This document shows, one piece after another, positions 24,299 to 37,900 of a stretch of 64,000 nt of DNA. Source of the stretch: Hydractinia symbiolongicarpus. Lineage: Eukaryota > Cnidaria > Hydrozoa > Anthoathecata > Hydractiniidae. Both the position numbers and the translations under genes were made by a program. The DNA is taken from positions 6,634,001 to 6,698,000 of the forward strand of contig NC_079882.1 in assembly GCF_029227915.1 (NCBI RefSeq), given 5' to 3'. Each line of letters starts with the position of its first letter. Position 1 is the stretch's first letter. The notes under the pieces were generated by a model, which did not search any database, was not told where the DNA came from, and worked only from the letters and a program-made list of their open reading frames with translations.

Positions 24299-27200
24299 AT
24301 GAATAATCAAATGAAAATACTTGTAGGTGTAGTCGAAAATAATATGTATACAGAAAATATAGACCAAAAAGTACTTTGTGATAATGTTAATAATATAAAC
24401 AAAGGTATAAAATATAAGCCAGTGGTAAGAGATAATAAGTGTATTAAATGTGAACAAGGGTGTTGTGATAAATTGTGTGACAAAGAAAATAGACTTCCGA
24501 GCAAATATAGTAATAATGGAATGAAGACGCCAACAAAACTTAAAACACTACCAGATCCTATGACTCCAACATCAAACTTAAAGATGTTAGTAAGTGCTGC
24601 CAGTGTATTAGCACCAGCACAATCAACTATAAAGGAAGAGAAATGTCATGACGATAGTGAAAATATGAAAAAAATGTTAGACAATATAGCTCCACAAGTG
24701 AAATTAAAGAAAGGCGAGTTGATGGGACGAAAAGAAAAGAGTTTGGGATTATTATGCAAAAAGTAAAAAATAATGTTACATTATTTAAGTAATGGTTTAA
24801 ATTTTTCCGTAGAGTTCTTTTTATAAAAAAAAGGAAACTTTTTCTTTAAAGGTTCATGATGATTTACCCTGAGTATTCCCCAAATGGAACAACAATATTA
24901 TTAGATGATGTGGTAAAAGCACTTAGTAAGTCCTTTTTTGATGTTTAGTAGATTTTCTAGAGCATGACAACTTTCCAAAGCATACTGCTCAGTGCAGTAT
25001 CACAAGCAGACTTCACTCACTTTACGGCTTTTACGAATGTTCTTAAACTGCTCTCTAACGAAAATGTGCTAATGTGCATATGTGATGCAAACATAAAACT
25101 AAAGCATTTTGTGATTCAAGATAACGAAAAAAACAGTTAAAAAATTTTGTCTTGAGATGTTGAAAATAAAATTATTAATTAAGGCCTCATGTTTGTAAAA
25201 TTAGATTCCTTAATTTCAAGTTGTTCTCTTCGCATAGCTTGATATTTTTTATTTTGTGTTGAAGAGTAGTTAATACCTTCAAAAGTCTTAAAAACTTTCT
25301 GCAGAAACGTAAACTTAATTTTAGGACTGCAAAGGCACTTTTTACAAGAGAAAATTGAAAAGTATAGTGGAAAGCGGAGTTTAAAAAAAATAGCTGCTAC
25401 ACTCAGTGCGATATTTTAATAAGTTATAATATTTACATTTGTTTATAAATCACTTGTGTAGGTATTGGTCGTAGAAGAGTTTATGATATTGTTAATGTTC
25501 TTGAAAGCATGGAAATGATGGTCAGGCAAGCCAAAAACAAATACCTTTGGTTTGGTAAAAGTAGACTTGAATCTACCTTGACAAAATTGAAGGTAAAATT
25601 TTGCTGTTTTACCAAGGGTTTTTTGCCTTTTGTTTCCTCTACTTGTTCACTATATATTATACAATAAGTATGTACATTTTAAAAATATGTGAGAACACTC
25701 CTATATAAAAAAAATCTTGTGGTGCTAACTAACAACCACTTTGTTTCCTATTTCATGTTCATTGTTTTTTGAAAGAAATTGTGGTTGTGACTAGAACTTC
25801 TTAATTTCAACCATTAGGCCCCAATTAGAAATTACCAATGCTATAAGTAACACTTTAAAAACACTTTATGCGAGGATTGTTTATATATCCAAGACTCAGA
25901 ACTTCTTATAAAAGTGGTTGCAATGAACAAATACAAAAAATAAGAATAAATTAAAATCTCTATAATCTTTATTTTACTGCCTAAAACATCCTTTTTGTTA
26001 TTTTTTTAGGCTTTAGCTCTTCGTGTTTATGGTCCTAATTTTTGTTACATTCTTAAACGTTACCATCATATCCTTGGTCTAAAAGTAAGTATTTTGTATT
26101 TTTTCCTCTACTTTTTGATGTGGTGGGTAGGATTAAACCAACATCTGCGGGAAAATTCTTTGTAACAACTTCAGTGTGATGTTAAGCAACCTAAAGTCCT
26201 AGTTGTTATTACAATAAGTTGAGTTAAACCTCCTTGGATAAATATATACTTTTCAACCTACTTTTTTATGAAGATGGTGACAACCTGAATATTCACTATT
26301 GACAACTAAGTTTTAGTTTAACAGGATTGTACTAAACACATGCAACAATGCGTTTTTGTTATTGTAAGTATTTTTTATGCTTAGTCAAACGCAAAAGTTG
26401 AAGAAAAATATACCCATCTCAAAGAAGGTCAAGAAGCAGCAGAACCTATAAATGGTAATTTATGAAATGTATATATTTAGCTGTTGTTTAGTTCATTTTA
26501 GTCTCATTTGAGCTTTATCACTAATCATAAATAAGTTTTTTTATCCTGATAAAATTAATGACAATTCAGTGGCAGCTGATATGGTGAAGTTTATTCATGC
26601 CCACTTTTGTTAGCATTCATCTTGATTCATTTTTGCCCAACAGCACTTGTTTTATTACTTTATACTGTTTAGATGCCACGAATCTAATAATGGATGACAT
26701 CATTTCATACGACCTAAATAGACGAGAAAACAATCGGTCACTAGGAATATTATGCCAGAAGTTCATTATGCTTTTCATGGTCGCTCAGGTTAGTGTCCAG
26801 ATGAAATATTTTTGTTCATGTTTTGTCGTTGTGAAATAATCTCATCTATTGCAAAATTTTGTTATTAATATTTTTAGGAACGAATTGTTACGTTAGACAG
26901 GGCTGCAAAGCTGTTAATCACCGAACCAGATGAAGGACCTGCTAAGTATAAAAGTATGTGTTATGAACATTGGACTTTCTTATAGCTAAAACTTAACTTT
27001 TTTAAATCGTAACGATTCCTGACTTATTTCTGGTATATTTTATCTACGCAGCGAAAGTCCGTCGACTGTATGACATCGCGAATATTTTGACAAGTATCAA
27101 TTTTTTGGAGAAATGCGTATCGTATGAAGATGCAACTAAAAAAGCTGCTTACAAATGGGTCGGCGTTGATTTGAATTCCATTAATTCTGGCGAAGGTGTG

Positions 27201-29674
27201 TGTTTTGAACTTCTCTTTCTAAGAAGCATAACCGCAGGATTTTTCTTAACCTTCTCTGGTATACCCACTTGTTTTCACAAAGAGTACGATTTTCGTGAAG
27301 TTCTGTTTTAATTGCACGCCTGGTGAGAAATAAATAACCAAGTAGCCGTCTAAATATTCACTTTCACTTTTTGCAGATACAAATAAAGCTTTCGAAGCTC
27401 AAGAATTTTCAATGACGCGACATTCGCTGCTATCTCAGTTGCCAAGAAAACAACTCGGTATGCTTTTCTCTTTAATGTTGTGTGGTTCTGTTGCGTTAAG
27501 TACACGTCTACTATGTTTAACACGTGTGGCTGCTTTAGAAACTGGTGTCAATCAACGTAAGTTTCATTGCCGTTCAGCGTCAGCCCATCAGTTGACTTCC
27601 CCTGGCACTCAACTCCAAAGTACAGGAAAATTAAAGTTTCCACGAACCTTCTCTGCTACAATGGTCAAAAACGAGGGTAAAGAACAAAATATTGATGGAT
27701 TTGATGTGGAGAAATGGAGTTGTGGATCTGCTTCCCCTGTTGCAACTGCTGGTTGCAAAGAAGGTATTTTTTTCTTTTTCTTTGTTATTATGTGCCTAAT
27801 GTTAACGTTTGTGCCTTTACGGCGGCGAGATATGGTCGGGAACTTCGGTACCACGTCGGTTTTTAATAAGCATTTTTTTACGTCTAGACTTTACGTAGGA
27901 TTAACACGAAGCAAATAGTGAATGGCAAATTCGGTGGTATTTTGCTTTCAAATATCTAAGAAAACACTTTTTAGAATTCAAAACTAAAGAGTTATTTATC
28001 CTGTCAGGGTTTTCCAAGAATAAACACTGATGATGCGTTCTAATTAGTTAAAAGCGTTAAGTGAAACACTCCGCTTCACTCCATAAGAATTGTTTCTTCT
28101 TCGGCAAAACATTTTTTTTAAGTAAAATTTAAATACACGAAACTGTGCATGCTCGGATTCATTTCGCTGTCCAATTCGCTTCGTGGAACTCCACTTTAAG
28201 ATACCTCTGTGTGACATGATAGTTTCATTATGCGATAGCATTAATATAGGGGACGGGGTACTAGTCAGAAGAATCCGTCAGGAAACTTTCTTTAGAGACA
28301 GCTTAAGTCAGGTAAAAGTTTATTTGTTATACTTATTCCGTTCATTTGTTTAGATAAAGAAAAGCAAGACAGCCCCAATGAGAGTTTATTTAAAGAAAAA
28401 TTACGATGCTTACAAGAGGAGTTTCCAGATAAATTGCCAGCTAATCATATCCTTTTCAAACGTTAATAATACAATTGAAGCAATGCATGTACTGTTGGGA
28501 GTTTTTTTCGGGGTTTATAACGGTAACGTGGGATCTACCTCTATGGTGGAAATTCTATATTTACCGTAACATATACAGTAATTGACCAGGTCACACGCCC
28601 AAGAACCAAGTAGTTTCAAAGTATATTTTATCGAAACCATTTTTCCTATAATTTCACCTAATAGATTCATTACTGTATGGTATAGTTAAAAATTGTTCAT
28701 TTATTTGTATGATATGCGATTATTGTGTTCTGTCTTCTTTTTTCCTTAACTGATATTTACGTCTGGTCGACCTGCTAAACATTGATAACAAACCTCGCTC
28801 GCTTCGCCGCAGTTTATCAACCGACTTCGAGGCGGACAATGATGCTCCTGCACAGAAGAAAGCTAAGTTAGTGGATCACATTATCACTACTACAAAACCA
28901 GGCGAACCTGCGACTCAACCACCATCTGCAGCCGTGAACAAACATGTCAGCCCGGTTGCACAAGGTGTTGTTAACACAGGACCGTTGTATTATGCAGCTC
29001 TAAAGCCGTTGTTGTCGTATGCTGAGCTACCTACATCTTCCGAGGCTTCGAAATCCCATATAGGGCCGGCCACAGCAAGTCAATTAAAGCTTCGGGAAAA
29101 TGGTAAATGGCAGCAGCCAGCGTATTTGACCATACCCGCTCATTTAAAGAAATCTGGCAATGTCACCACTGAAAGTCAAAGTATTTCTCCTATGTTAATT
29201 TCCCCAGTTGGTAGGCCTATTTCGATGACGAAAAATGGATTGTACCAAATTATCCCAGTGCAATGTCAGCCGTATTCTGAAAATCGGGAAGGATCTATTC
29301 TGCGGACCTTTAACGTCCCTCTAGTTGTGAACCAACAGCCGCCAACAATGAAATCTTCGTCTGCTAGTCCTGTGACACCTATTATGATGAGAGCACCGGT
29401 TGTCACAATGCCTTCTCCGTCAGTTTTAATTTCACCGAAAACCGTTTTACGCAAAAATATTTCAGATGCTACCCTTCCAACAACTCAAATGAGCGAAAAC
29501 TACACGGAATTTGTGACTCCGCCTCATGTTTTTATTCGTGGTATTGCCGGTAAGCCACCAGCCAACCCAATCATATTTCCAAAGATGACGCCAGAAACTC
29601 CGTCAACTGAGCCATATCCGTCACTTAACGCAGTGACGAGAAAACTGATGTCGTTACAACAAGAAAACGTATAG
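24299..29674 (+). CDS. E2F7/8: Atypical E2F transcription factor (E2F7/8 type), 12 coding exons
   Basis: Coding exons are 24299-24762 (exon begins 24294), 24852-24925, 25462-25592, 26010-26084, 26385-26454, 26673-26788, 26878-26953, 27052-27195, 27377-27457, 27539-27763, 28354-28446 and 28761-29674 (TAG). They total 2463 nt, in frame, 820 residues. Two E2F winged-helix domains are present: the first (about residues 143-223) with KSLGLLCKKF and GRRRVYDIVNVLES, the second (about 284-370) with RSLGILCQKF and KVRRLYDIANILTS. Duplicated DNA-binding domains with no dimerisation, marked-box or Rb-binding domain define the E2F7/8 repressor class, which needs no DP partner. The C-terminal 300 residues are Ser/Thr/Pro-rich. 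The last intron is an AT-AC minor-class intron. The 81-bp intron at 27458-27538 has no stop and is a multiple of three. Assignment between E2F7 and E2F8 is not meaningful outside vertebrates. Confidence 0.96.
28447..28760 (+). other. U12-type AT-AC intron in E2F7/8
   Basis: The intron starts ATATCCTTT (28447-28455), the exact minor-spliceosome 5' site. It ends TTTAC, with the exact branch motif TTCCTTAAC (28742-28750), whose branch A is about 11 nt from the 3' end. Joining 28446 to 28761 restores the frame (C|GT, Arg). No GT-AG alternative does: the nearby GT donor at 28462 and AG acceptor at 28811-28812 are out of phase. Confidence 0.93.
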
Positions 29675-31740
29675 TCTTCACGGAAATAGGCCTTTTTTAA
29701 ATTTTATGACGGTAGGCAAGTTTAGGTTTAAAATTGGTTTTAAATCTACAAGGGTGTGATTTTATTCCCTACCCAATGATACCTTTTTTACTTTTAGTGA
29801 AAATGTTATTTGTTAGAATTAAACGACTTTTTATTCGTTCGTGCTGTTTTAGCCAAACGTTTTACGATTTTAGACTTTTTTTTTTGATTTATGCACTAAC
29901 CAAGGGCGTAGTCATTGGGGGCAGGAAGGCCCACCCACTTTTTCCCCAAAAATACTAAACTCTTACAACCTTTTGGTTTAGTGTCTTTGCTTTCTAATTT
30001 TCTCTGTCATAACAACTACCAAATTAGTAAGCAGTGGTTTAGAATGCTCAAAAGAAATGACTCATTTTCTGTAGACTGAACTTGTTGCTATGCCACCTTA
30101 AAAATGTCGAGTCTTGTAACAACGTATCTGTGTGTTGCTACTTAGCTTGGTGCTAAAAGCTTTTAACAAGAGATTTATTAAAAAAACGTTTTTTCTTTTT
30201 GAATTCGTGATAACATTTGTTACGTATTTCTAACACCTCAAATTTAACGACAACTTAGTTTTTTAGCATGTGTATATGATAGGATAATCAATTTTTCTCG
30301 AAATAATTCAATGTTTATTATTATTTCAATTGTAATGTAACTATTCAATGCGAAGGATTTTATAAATTTTAGACAACGAAAGTCGGTGTGTTTTTTCTAC
30401 CATTTTTGTTTGCAGTCCATCGACCTCCGTAATGCTTTCTTTAAAAAATAGTTGACGCATCAAATATTTTAAAGCTTCAAAGAATAATAAGGCCATTAAA
30501 AGAATTCTTTTCAAAATCTTACCAACATAAACACATCATAACAAATCCACTCGACTCGTTCCTAATTTGAAGTTATCTCTTGCCTGGGAAAGAGGGTGAA
30601 CTCACCAACGAAGAAACATAATCTATTCTTACGCTATTACGACATTTTGTATTCCGGATAAAGGCCTAGTTGTCTCATAACACGTGTCCACGCGAGACAA
30701 CAAAGCTCTCTTTATACATACACATTTAAAATGCGAATTTGAATGAGTTGTGCAGGTGTTACATTGAATTAGCTTTAAATTGCTCAGATCTACATTTGAA
30801 TAAATGTTGGCCTGATTGAAAATACGGTTTCTTTGAAGTTTATTTGTAATGCTCATTTATCCCCTTGCCCAGTTACTTTCGAGAGTTCTTATACCGCGCA
30901 AAGTTGACATTTTGTTCTCCTCCGGAATTTTTTTATCATACATGTGCATCGTTGAGTAGAAACTTTTGGAGGGTTACCTTTTACGGTGAATCATGCTGCT
31001 AGGAAGTAACGACCTGTTGGTGATCTGCTTGATAAAAATAGTAAAAAAATCTTAATAGATCTGTTATGACACGTTACTTCGTTCTTGTGTGAACTATATT
31101 TGTGTATGTATATATAGAGACATTTTTCTTTGTTTTTCCTGTTAACAGGTCCTTCTTTCAAATTACTAATTAAGCATTTTAAAAATGGATTTTTATAGCA
31201 ACGCTTATTTGACAAACGGTAATTACCAAGCCGCCAGCAAGTGAGCACTGGTACAATAAAATTTTTGTTTTCGGGTCAGATACTTAACTGGTAATTATTT
31301 GTAGCGTACCCGTTAAAAAAGTATCAACGGTGGAGTGTTATTTTTTTGTTAGTATAATCATAGTCATAAGAAAAAGAGGTGGTATAATCATTCATAAATG
31401 CGGTGTTTTAGTTGCATGTGTTCAAACGTAAAACATAATCAGTTCTGGATATACTTGTAACTAGACATCGAAAGTTTCTTGCAAAAAGTATATGTTATTT
31501 TTATATTCAGACAATATAGTCTTATACATTTAATTTACTTGCAGATAAAGTTATTTTAATATTTCTCATTTTATATTTACCCCCTGGACCCAATCTATTG
31601 ACGTTTTAGAATATCGAGCTAGAAAAAGAACTAAATTTTATATCTTGTTGTTCGAAAGAAACGTGGTTGAAATTCAGTTCAGCAGACCCGTTCAAGCCTT
31701 AACAAGGCTGAAGAAGTAGAAAGAAGCAGGCAAGAGTGTG
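29675..31740. other. Intergenic region between E2F7/8 and cyclin D
   Basis: It holds the E2F 3' UTR and cyclin D upstream DNA. AT-rich, with only short featureless ORFs on both strands. No repeat family was recognised. Confidence 0.5.
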
Positions 31741-31745
31741 TGCTC

Positions 31746-31753
31746 TATATAAA
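31746..31753 (+). promoter_or_regulatory. TATA box of cyclin D
   Basis: TATATAAA lies 69 bp upstream of the cyclin D ATG, with no splice acceptor required between them. Transcription would start near 31776-31783, giving a short 5' UTR. This is a positional inference; no initiator was tested. Confidence 0.55.
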
Positions 31754-31814
31754 GCCTAGCTGACTACTGAAGGGTTTCTGTATTTACGTTATAGAGCCAT
31801 TATAAACACAAGTA

Positions 31815-34800
31815 ATGGAATTATTATGCAACGAAGGATGTACACCAACAAGCGTTCAAAGAAGTTACTTGGATTCGAACTTATTAAATGACAACAGAGT
31901 GCTAGAAAGACTTCTAAAACTGGAGGATCACTATATTCCTCGTTGTGACTATTTTAAAATTGTACAAAAGGAAATAAAACCACACATGAGAAAGCTAGTT
32001 GTTACATGGATGTTCGAGGTATTTATTATTTTAATGCTATATTGAAAGTTAATAATTATGTTTTCATATATTTTCGAAAAAGGCATTTTAATATTGATAA
32101 CTAGGAAGTCCATAGCTAGCTCTTATTATTACCAAGGTATAAATTTTGACTTATTTTCTCTTAGCTTTCTCTTTTACCATTTTAACAACCAATTTATATC
32201 CATAATTGTATTCTTCACGCATCAACTCATTTGGTACTTCACAGTAATTTTAATATTCAACGTGGGAATACGGTGGAATTTCAATTGTTGCAGAAAACAA
32301 AATATACAAGTTTTTATTACTTCATGAGAAGACTGCATCAAATATGAATTCCCATTGCTTAATTTGAAATATGTTATAAGTGTTTTAATATTGTATGTTT
32401 TTCCTTTAGGTATGTGAAGAGCAGAGATGTGAGGACGATGTGTTCCCGTTGGCTGTAAACCTACTAGATCGTTTCCTCTCTGTTGTCAGTATTCGAAAAA
32501 CCCAATTACAATTATTAGGAACTTCATGCATGTTTTTATCTTCAAAATTAAAAGAAACAATACCCCTAACGGCTGAAAAATTAGTTATTTATACAGACAA
32601 TTCCGTCGGTTTAGAAGAATTACTGGTGAGTTGGTGCCTGTGGATTTGTTTTCTTGAAAAATATCACTGGTTGTTTTTTCTGACTTTTACCTTCCTCATG
32701 CCGTAAGCGGCCTTCATTTTTTAAGGACCTGTAGTTATGTGACCACACACCCACTGTGAGTAAAAAAAAGCAAAAATGCTGCAGAAAGGACCTGTATTTT
32801 GCAGAAGGCATATTCATACCCATGAGATTTGCGTCAGGTTATATTGTTGCATTGAAAATATTTATCTTCACTTGTGTTCAAAAATGATTTGTTTACATTC
32901 GCGTTTCGTTGCAATTATAAACTCAAAGACGTTCATATCTGAAAACAATAAGCAAAACACATCATGCCGACACAACTGGCGCCTCGGTTTTTTATTTTTT
33001 TTTTAATTTCCGGTGCATATAGTTTAGATCTATATAGGAAAAAAATGTAGGTGGTAAGAAGAACTGCTAGAAAAAAAGAAGACACTTTTTAGTGTCGTTT
33101 TTGGCTTTCGTTTTAAAACTTGCGGTTTTTGTTTACCGAGTAATTTAAGTTGAGTGCCAAACAGAAATAATTGTTACTCATCACTTCGCTTCTTTAACGA
33201 GCCTATCAAGAAACCGACATGTTTTAACCATTCCACTGGTTTTCCGACAAGAATACTTTAAAACAGGATCATAATAATAAAAGAATTTTCTCTTATAATT
33301 CCACAACGACATAAAATGAATTAACATCGGCTGTATTAGCTAACCCGCATAATAATCTTTCACGCAAGATTTTTTTTTCTTTTTTAGCACGGGGCATGTC
33401 TAGACCGATGTTTTATTATTTTGTTTTTAGAATTGGGAAGTCTTGGTTCTAAATAAATTGCGTTGGGATATCGCGGCAATAGTACCAAACGATTTTCTCG
33501 AATATTTGTTATCGCGTATAAAACTTCCTGAGTGTGTTGACGCGGATTATATCAGGAAACACACGCATACTTATATAGCTCTTTGTTGTACAGGTAAGAA
33601 CTTTTTTATTAAATTGTTTTTTTGATCTGTCTTTCAGAAAAAACTTAGTACATGTCCGGTCGGCGATACCTGTTTTTAAAAATGTCATACATTCTCCTCG
33701 TTGCTGTGGTAACAGTTAATTCTCTCAAGTTAACTGGGTAAATAAGATATTGCATTTAATAATATTTAATTGAAGTTATGTTTATTTCTGACGTAAGTAA
33801 GTGGATTTCTAATCGTCCATGGTCAAATAACCTCTGTACTTTGGTCCTTTTAATGAGTTGTAAAAAAATTCAACAATGATAAAAATATTCGTCTTTTTAA
33901 AGAACTGACACTAGAGAAATTTAGATTATGAATTATGTAGCCCACCTTAATTACAAGAAAAGACAATATTAAAAGTGAGAAAAAGTACAATGTTCCCTTC
34001 TTTTTTTTAATTTTTGGAACAACAGGATTGTTTTGTATTGGCTTACTAATAAAATTGGTACTAATTATGGTAATGTCTTTTAATGTGTGGAATTCACTTG
34101 AGTTTTAGTTGTTAAATAGAAGTCTCTTTTAATGGGTGGATTCACTTGAGTTTTAGTTGTTAAATATAAGGAACAGTCCAATTAAGATTTTTTAATATTT
34201 ATTGTGCATATAACAATTTTAATTATTTTTTGTAGCCTTTTTTGCTTTCTTTTTTTGCTTTCTTTTTTTAATTTTTATCTTTGATGTTATTCAATTTTAA
34301 ATTTTGTTGGTCAACCAAACTGTTAATATTTGCCTGAGAACTAAACATTAAGCAGAGCCTTAGCAAATAATTTATTTTGTTTAATAAAAATAATAAAAAT
34401 AGATTTAAGACCATTTATTATCTTTTTGCCTGAAAATTTTTTATTTTCATACATTTTTTGTACAACATCTGTATTTGTAAGAATTTCCACTTTCTATTTA
34501 TTCTCCTTTCAATTTCTTTTGTTTATTTTTTAGATTTTTTATTTTCAAACTTGAACCCTCCTTCCATGATAGCTGCTGCTGCTATATGTGCAACCTTTCA
34601 TGGGCTGCGCTTTCAATTTGGTTCGCTATGCCCATCAAAATATGAACTTATACAAATGATAACCGAAATAACAGGGGTTGACGAGGTAAGAACATGCTAT
34701 TTTGAACAAAAAGGTCAGAGCTTAGAATGCCATTATGTGGTTAGGCTGCTATGCCTGCACTTGTGTGGTTAAGTGGTCTTGAACGTTTTTGTCCATTTTT

Positions 34801-34999
34801 TAATTGTAGTGATGTCAACTAAATTTACATCTTTTTTTTATTCCAGGACTGTCTAATTGAATGCCAGCAAAGAATGGAGGAAGTGATACGAGTTAGCCTA
34901 GAGAACAATCTAAACTCTGAACAAAATAAACTTAGCTTAAAACAACAACAGCAACAACAACCACTCACACCAACAGATATACAAGATGTTCATTTTTAA
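31815..34999 (+). CDS. CCND: D-type cyclin, complete, 5 exons
   Basis: Exons are 31815-32018, 32410-32625, 33431-33593, 34534-34685 and 34847-34999 (TAA). They total 888 nt and 295 residues, the same length as human cyclin D1. All introns are GT-AG and in phase. The N-terminal LLCNE (residues 3-7) is the LxCxE Rb-pocket motif. The cyclin box carries [16 protein letters not shown] and then [24 protein letters not shown] and TDNS, hallmarks of D cyclins that activate CDK4/6. After a short glutamine run, the tail TPTDIQDV places Thr286 in the TPTD phosphodegron context used for nuclear export and degradation. The gene follows E2F7/8 on the same strand and converges with KMT5A. A TATA box lies just upstream. 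Five-exon structure matches the animal family. Confidence 0.97.
34076..34167. repeat. Short tandem duplication in a cyclin D intron
   Basis: The segment TCTTTTAATG..GTGGA.TTCACTTGAGTTTTAGTTG and onwards occurs twice, about 48 bp apart, with small differences, in intron 3 (33594-34533). Confidence 0.75.
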
Positions 35000-37900
35000 G
35001 TCGTGGTTTTGAGATGGTTGGTTTGTCAACTGAAAGCAGTTGAAAGGTGTAACCTGAATGCGTCGATTGAATGTTGGTCAGCCAACGACATAATGGTTGG
35101 CATTGAAAGTTACAAAGCTCTACAGCATTGGTTTATATGCAGAGCAAGCTGCCTGAAAAAGCAAGGTTACCAATGTTCATTTTCATTTTTCAGCTTTTTT
35201 CAGGGTAAAATTTCTACTAGAATGTTCCATTTTTACTTTTATTGGCATATTTTTGCATAGGGCTTTTTTAACAAAAACATTCAGTTTATTTATTAAAACG
35301 TTTAAAAGGTGTTGTATCATATATTTATTTGTCATCCTCTGCAGAGAGAGAAAGCTGTCCTTTGATAAAAAATTCTAGACAAGTAGCTTTTAGTTTAGTT
35401 TAACTTTAAATATTCTTAGTCAAAGTTTATCAACATTTGTGAAAAATTGAAAATTGTGCCAAAATTTTTAGTCAATTACCCACCATTATATTTTTTCCTG
35501 ATAATTTTTTTTTATTTTAATAATAAAAAGAAAAGAAGTTTTGCTGGTTCATTTCTTCTATAAAAAAAAACCTGAGTGTGTGAGACCAAGCATTTTACTG
35601 AAATCTTGTTATTTTTACGTTCTATACTCGACTTGAGATTTTATGCAATATATTGTTGTGACCAAGGATGATACTACTAAAAATAGACTAAAAACATGAT
35701 ATTTTGGTGTTGTTTTTCTTGTTAGCCATTGCCTTACTGTCCCAATTTTTTTACCAGAAGATCGAGAGAACTCTAAAAAAATCTATTTTCTTCCACTTGT
35801 CTTATTAAAGAACAGGAACTGTAAGTTTTCATGATCAAGTTTTTTTTATTTAATTTTTTATTTATTTATAGCTGACCCTGCACTAGCATAGACTATACAC
35901 GTAGGGTACCCAATTTGTCAGAAACCTAGTACTCGACTTCCAGCAAACCATTAAATGATATATAAATAACTATATTACGATTCTTTCTACACTCAAAATT
36001 TGAAACCAATACAGCAATTTATTGAATGTTACCTAGAATTTCGTGTAAATCTGGGAAAAATTTATTTCTGTGCCCTGAAAATTTGGTCAGGACAACCCAC
36101 TCTGGTCTACTTCCAACCACAATGGTAACAGAAGTAAAGTAAATTTTTAGAATCGTAATCACTTATTTAGACTCTGATATGTTTCCTGGTTTTTATTTTC
36201 GTTTCTTGTTGAATCTATCTCATCAGTTTACACTAAACGGAAAATCGTGGGGTTTCTTTCTATGACCTTGTTTGTGTATAATAAAAAATAATGTTCCAAG
36301 AACTCCACCTTTATCAATATTCGCTGCTCACCACCGTTGAAAGGGTTAAAAATATCTTTGTAACTGTGAAAGTTGTTTACCGTTTGCAATTGAATTATCT
36401 TTTAAAAAAAGAATACATCGACCGTGGCAAAAAGGAAATTTAACACGCGTATTGGTTTGAATCGACTTTTTCCTGTCGAAACAAAATGACGTCAGTTATG
36501 GTCACCTCGGCATGGTATTGAATTCGGCATGTTACAAAATCTCCCATTGAACATAAATATTTTTAAATCATTCAGAATGTATTTGTAAACAAACAGCAAC
36601 GAACAGCTGGATATTTGTCACTAGTGACTTCAAATTACATTTTTATACACCGAGGAGAATTTGATGGTTATTTTTGATAGCTTTTGTGCTACAAAGTAAT
36701 TGAAAAAAATGTTAATCGATTTTAAAAAGGGTGGAGTTAGGACGTTTTCACAATAACAGTGCTGCCACTCGTTTTGAAGAATAAAAATTAACAGGAGAGA
36801 AGTATATCCTTTTCCATGAGCGAACTGGTTCGACTAAAACCGAAAATGAAAAAAGAAACCATTTAGAAAAAATATTTTGCAGTAATATTGTCCCATTTTT
36901 GCTGCTTTCCAGGTGATAAGTATGTTTAATAAGGAAGAACAATAATTTCGAGCTAAACGTGAAAAAAACTAAGTTTCATTCCCAAGCTTTTTGATAAACC
37001 ACACTTTCTATGTAAACTTTATATTTGTGTCTGAGTAAATGAGACAAACATATTATCTCCCTTAAACCAAGCGCTATTTTCCACTTTATCAATTAGCTGT
37101 AACTAGGTGATATCAATGTATATAATATGTTATCACGAAAGGCGTAGGACAGACTTACTTGTTCAAACTTTTCCACAGGCTAATAAACTTTTCTAAAGGC
37201 TAGTGTAAGGGAAGATGCTTCTGCTATAACACATAAAAAATACAAATTCTAAATTGGAGTTCAGATTGCTATCTGTTTACGTTTATTATTCGGCGTGATG
37301 CTACCATTTTTTTAATAAGACAAACCACATTTTGCTTATTTTACAATGCGATAATCCACATTCTTTTCTATTTCTGAGAAAAATACCACCGATGATCATT
37401 AAGCCATCGATTTAAAATTTATTGAATTTCTAATTAAAACCTAACATACTTCATGGTTGGATGTTTGTATAAAAAAATTGATCTTACTGGATGTTTGTAT
37501 AAAAAATTGATCTTATTTCGTTTTCTATGTCACGTCTGAAAATGGTAAAAAAATTGCATTTTGTTATAATGCAGTTTCCCAGTTAATTTCTCTTCCTCTG
37601 TCAACTATGGCCACCCAATTTTTGCCCGTTCACCAAGCGTATATGTAATGTTAAAGTGTTGTTAGTCGTGTCATTTCTCCAGACCTATCATTTGCAATCT
37701 AACTATACAACACTTCCTTTGCAAGACCTGACAATAAGTGCATTCAGAATTTGACCCTCCAGACTTTTGTGTCTTACCCGATTCTCGAAGTTATATTCTG
37801 ACACACTGTGAAAGCGAAATCTGTTTTAAGCAGCGTTTTACAAATAACAAGGTCAACTCCCATGAAAGAGCGTTTTATTAGATCACATTAAGATCAGCCG

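Noticed and set aside
27412-27918. Continuous 168-codon ORF in E2F7/8
   Set aside because: It is two exons (27377-27457, 27539-27763) plus open introns; the tail past 27763 is intronic.
28462-28812. GT-AG intron alternative in E2F7/8 (donor at 28462, acceptor at 28811-28812)
   Set aside because: It puts the last exon out of frame and stops quickly, while the AT-AC junction is in frame with perfect U12 motifs.
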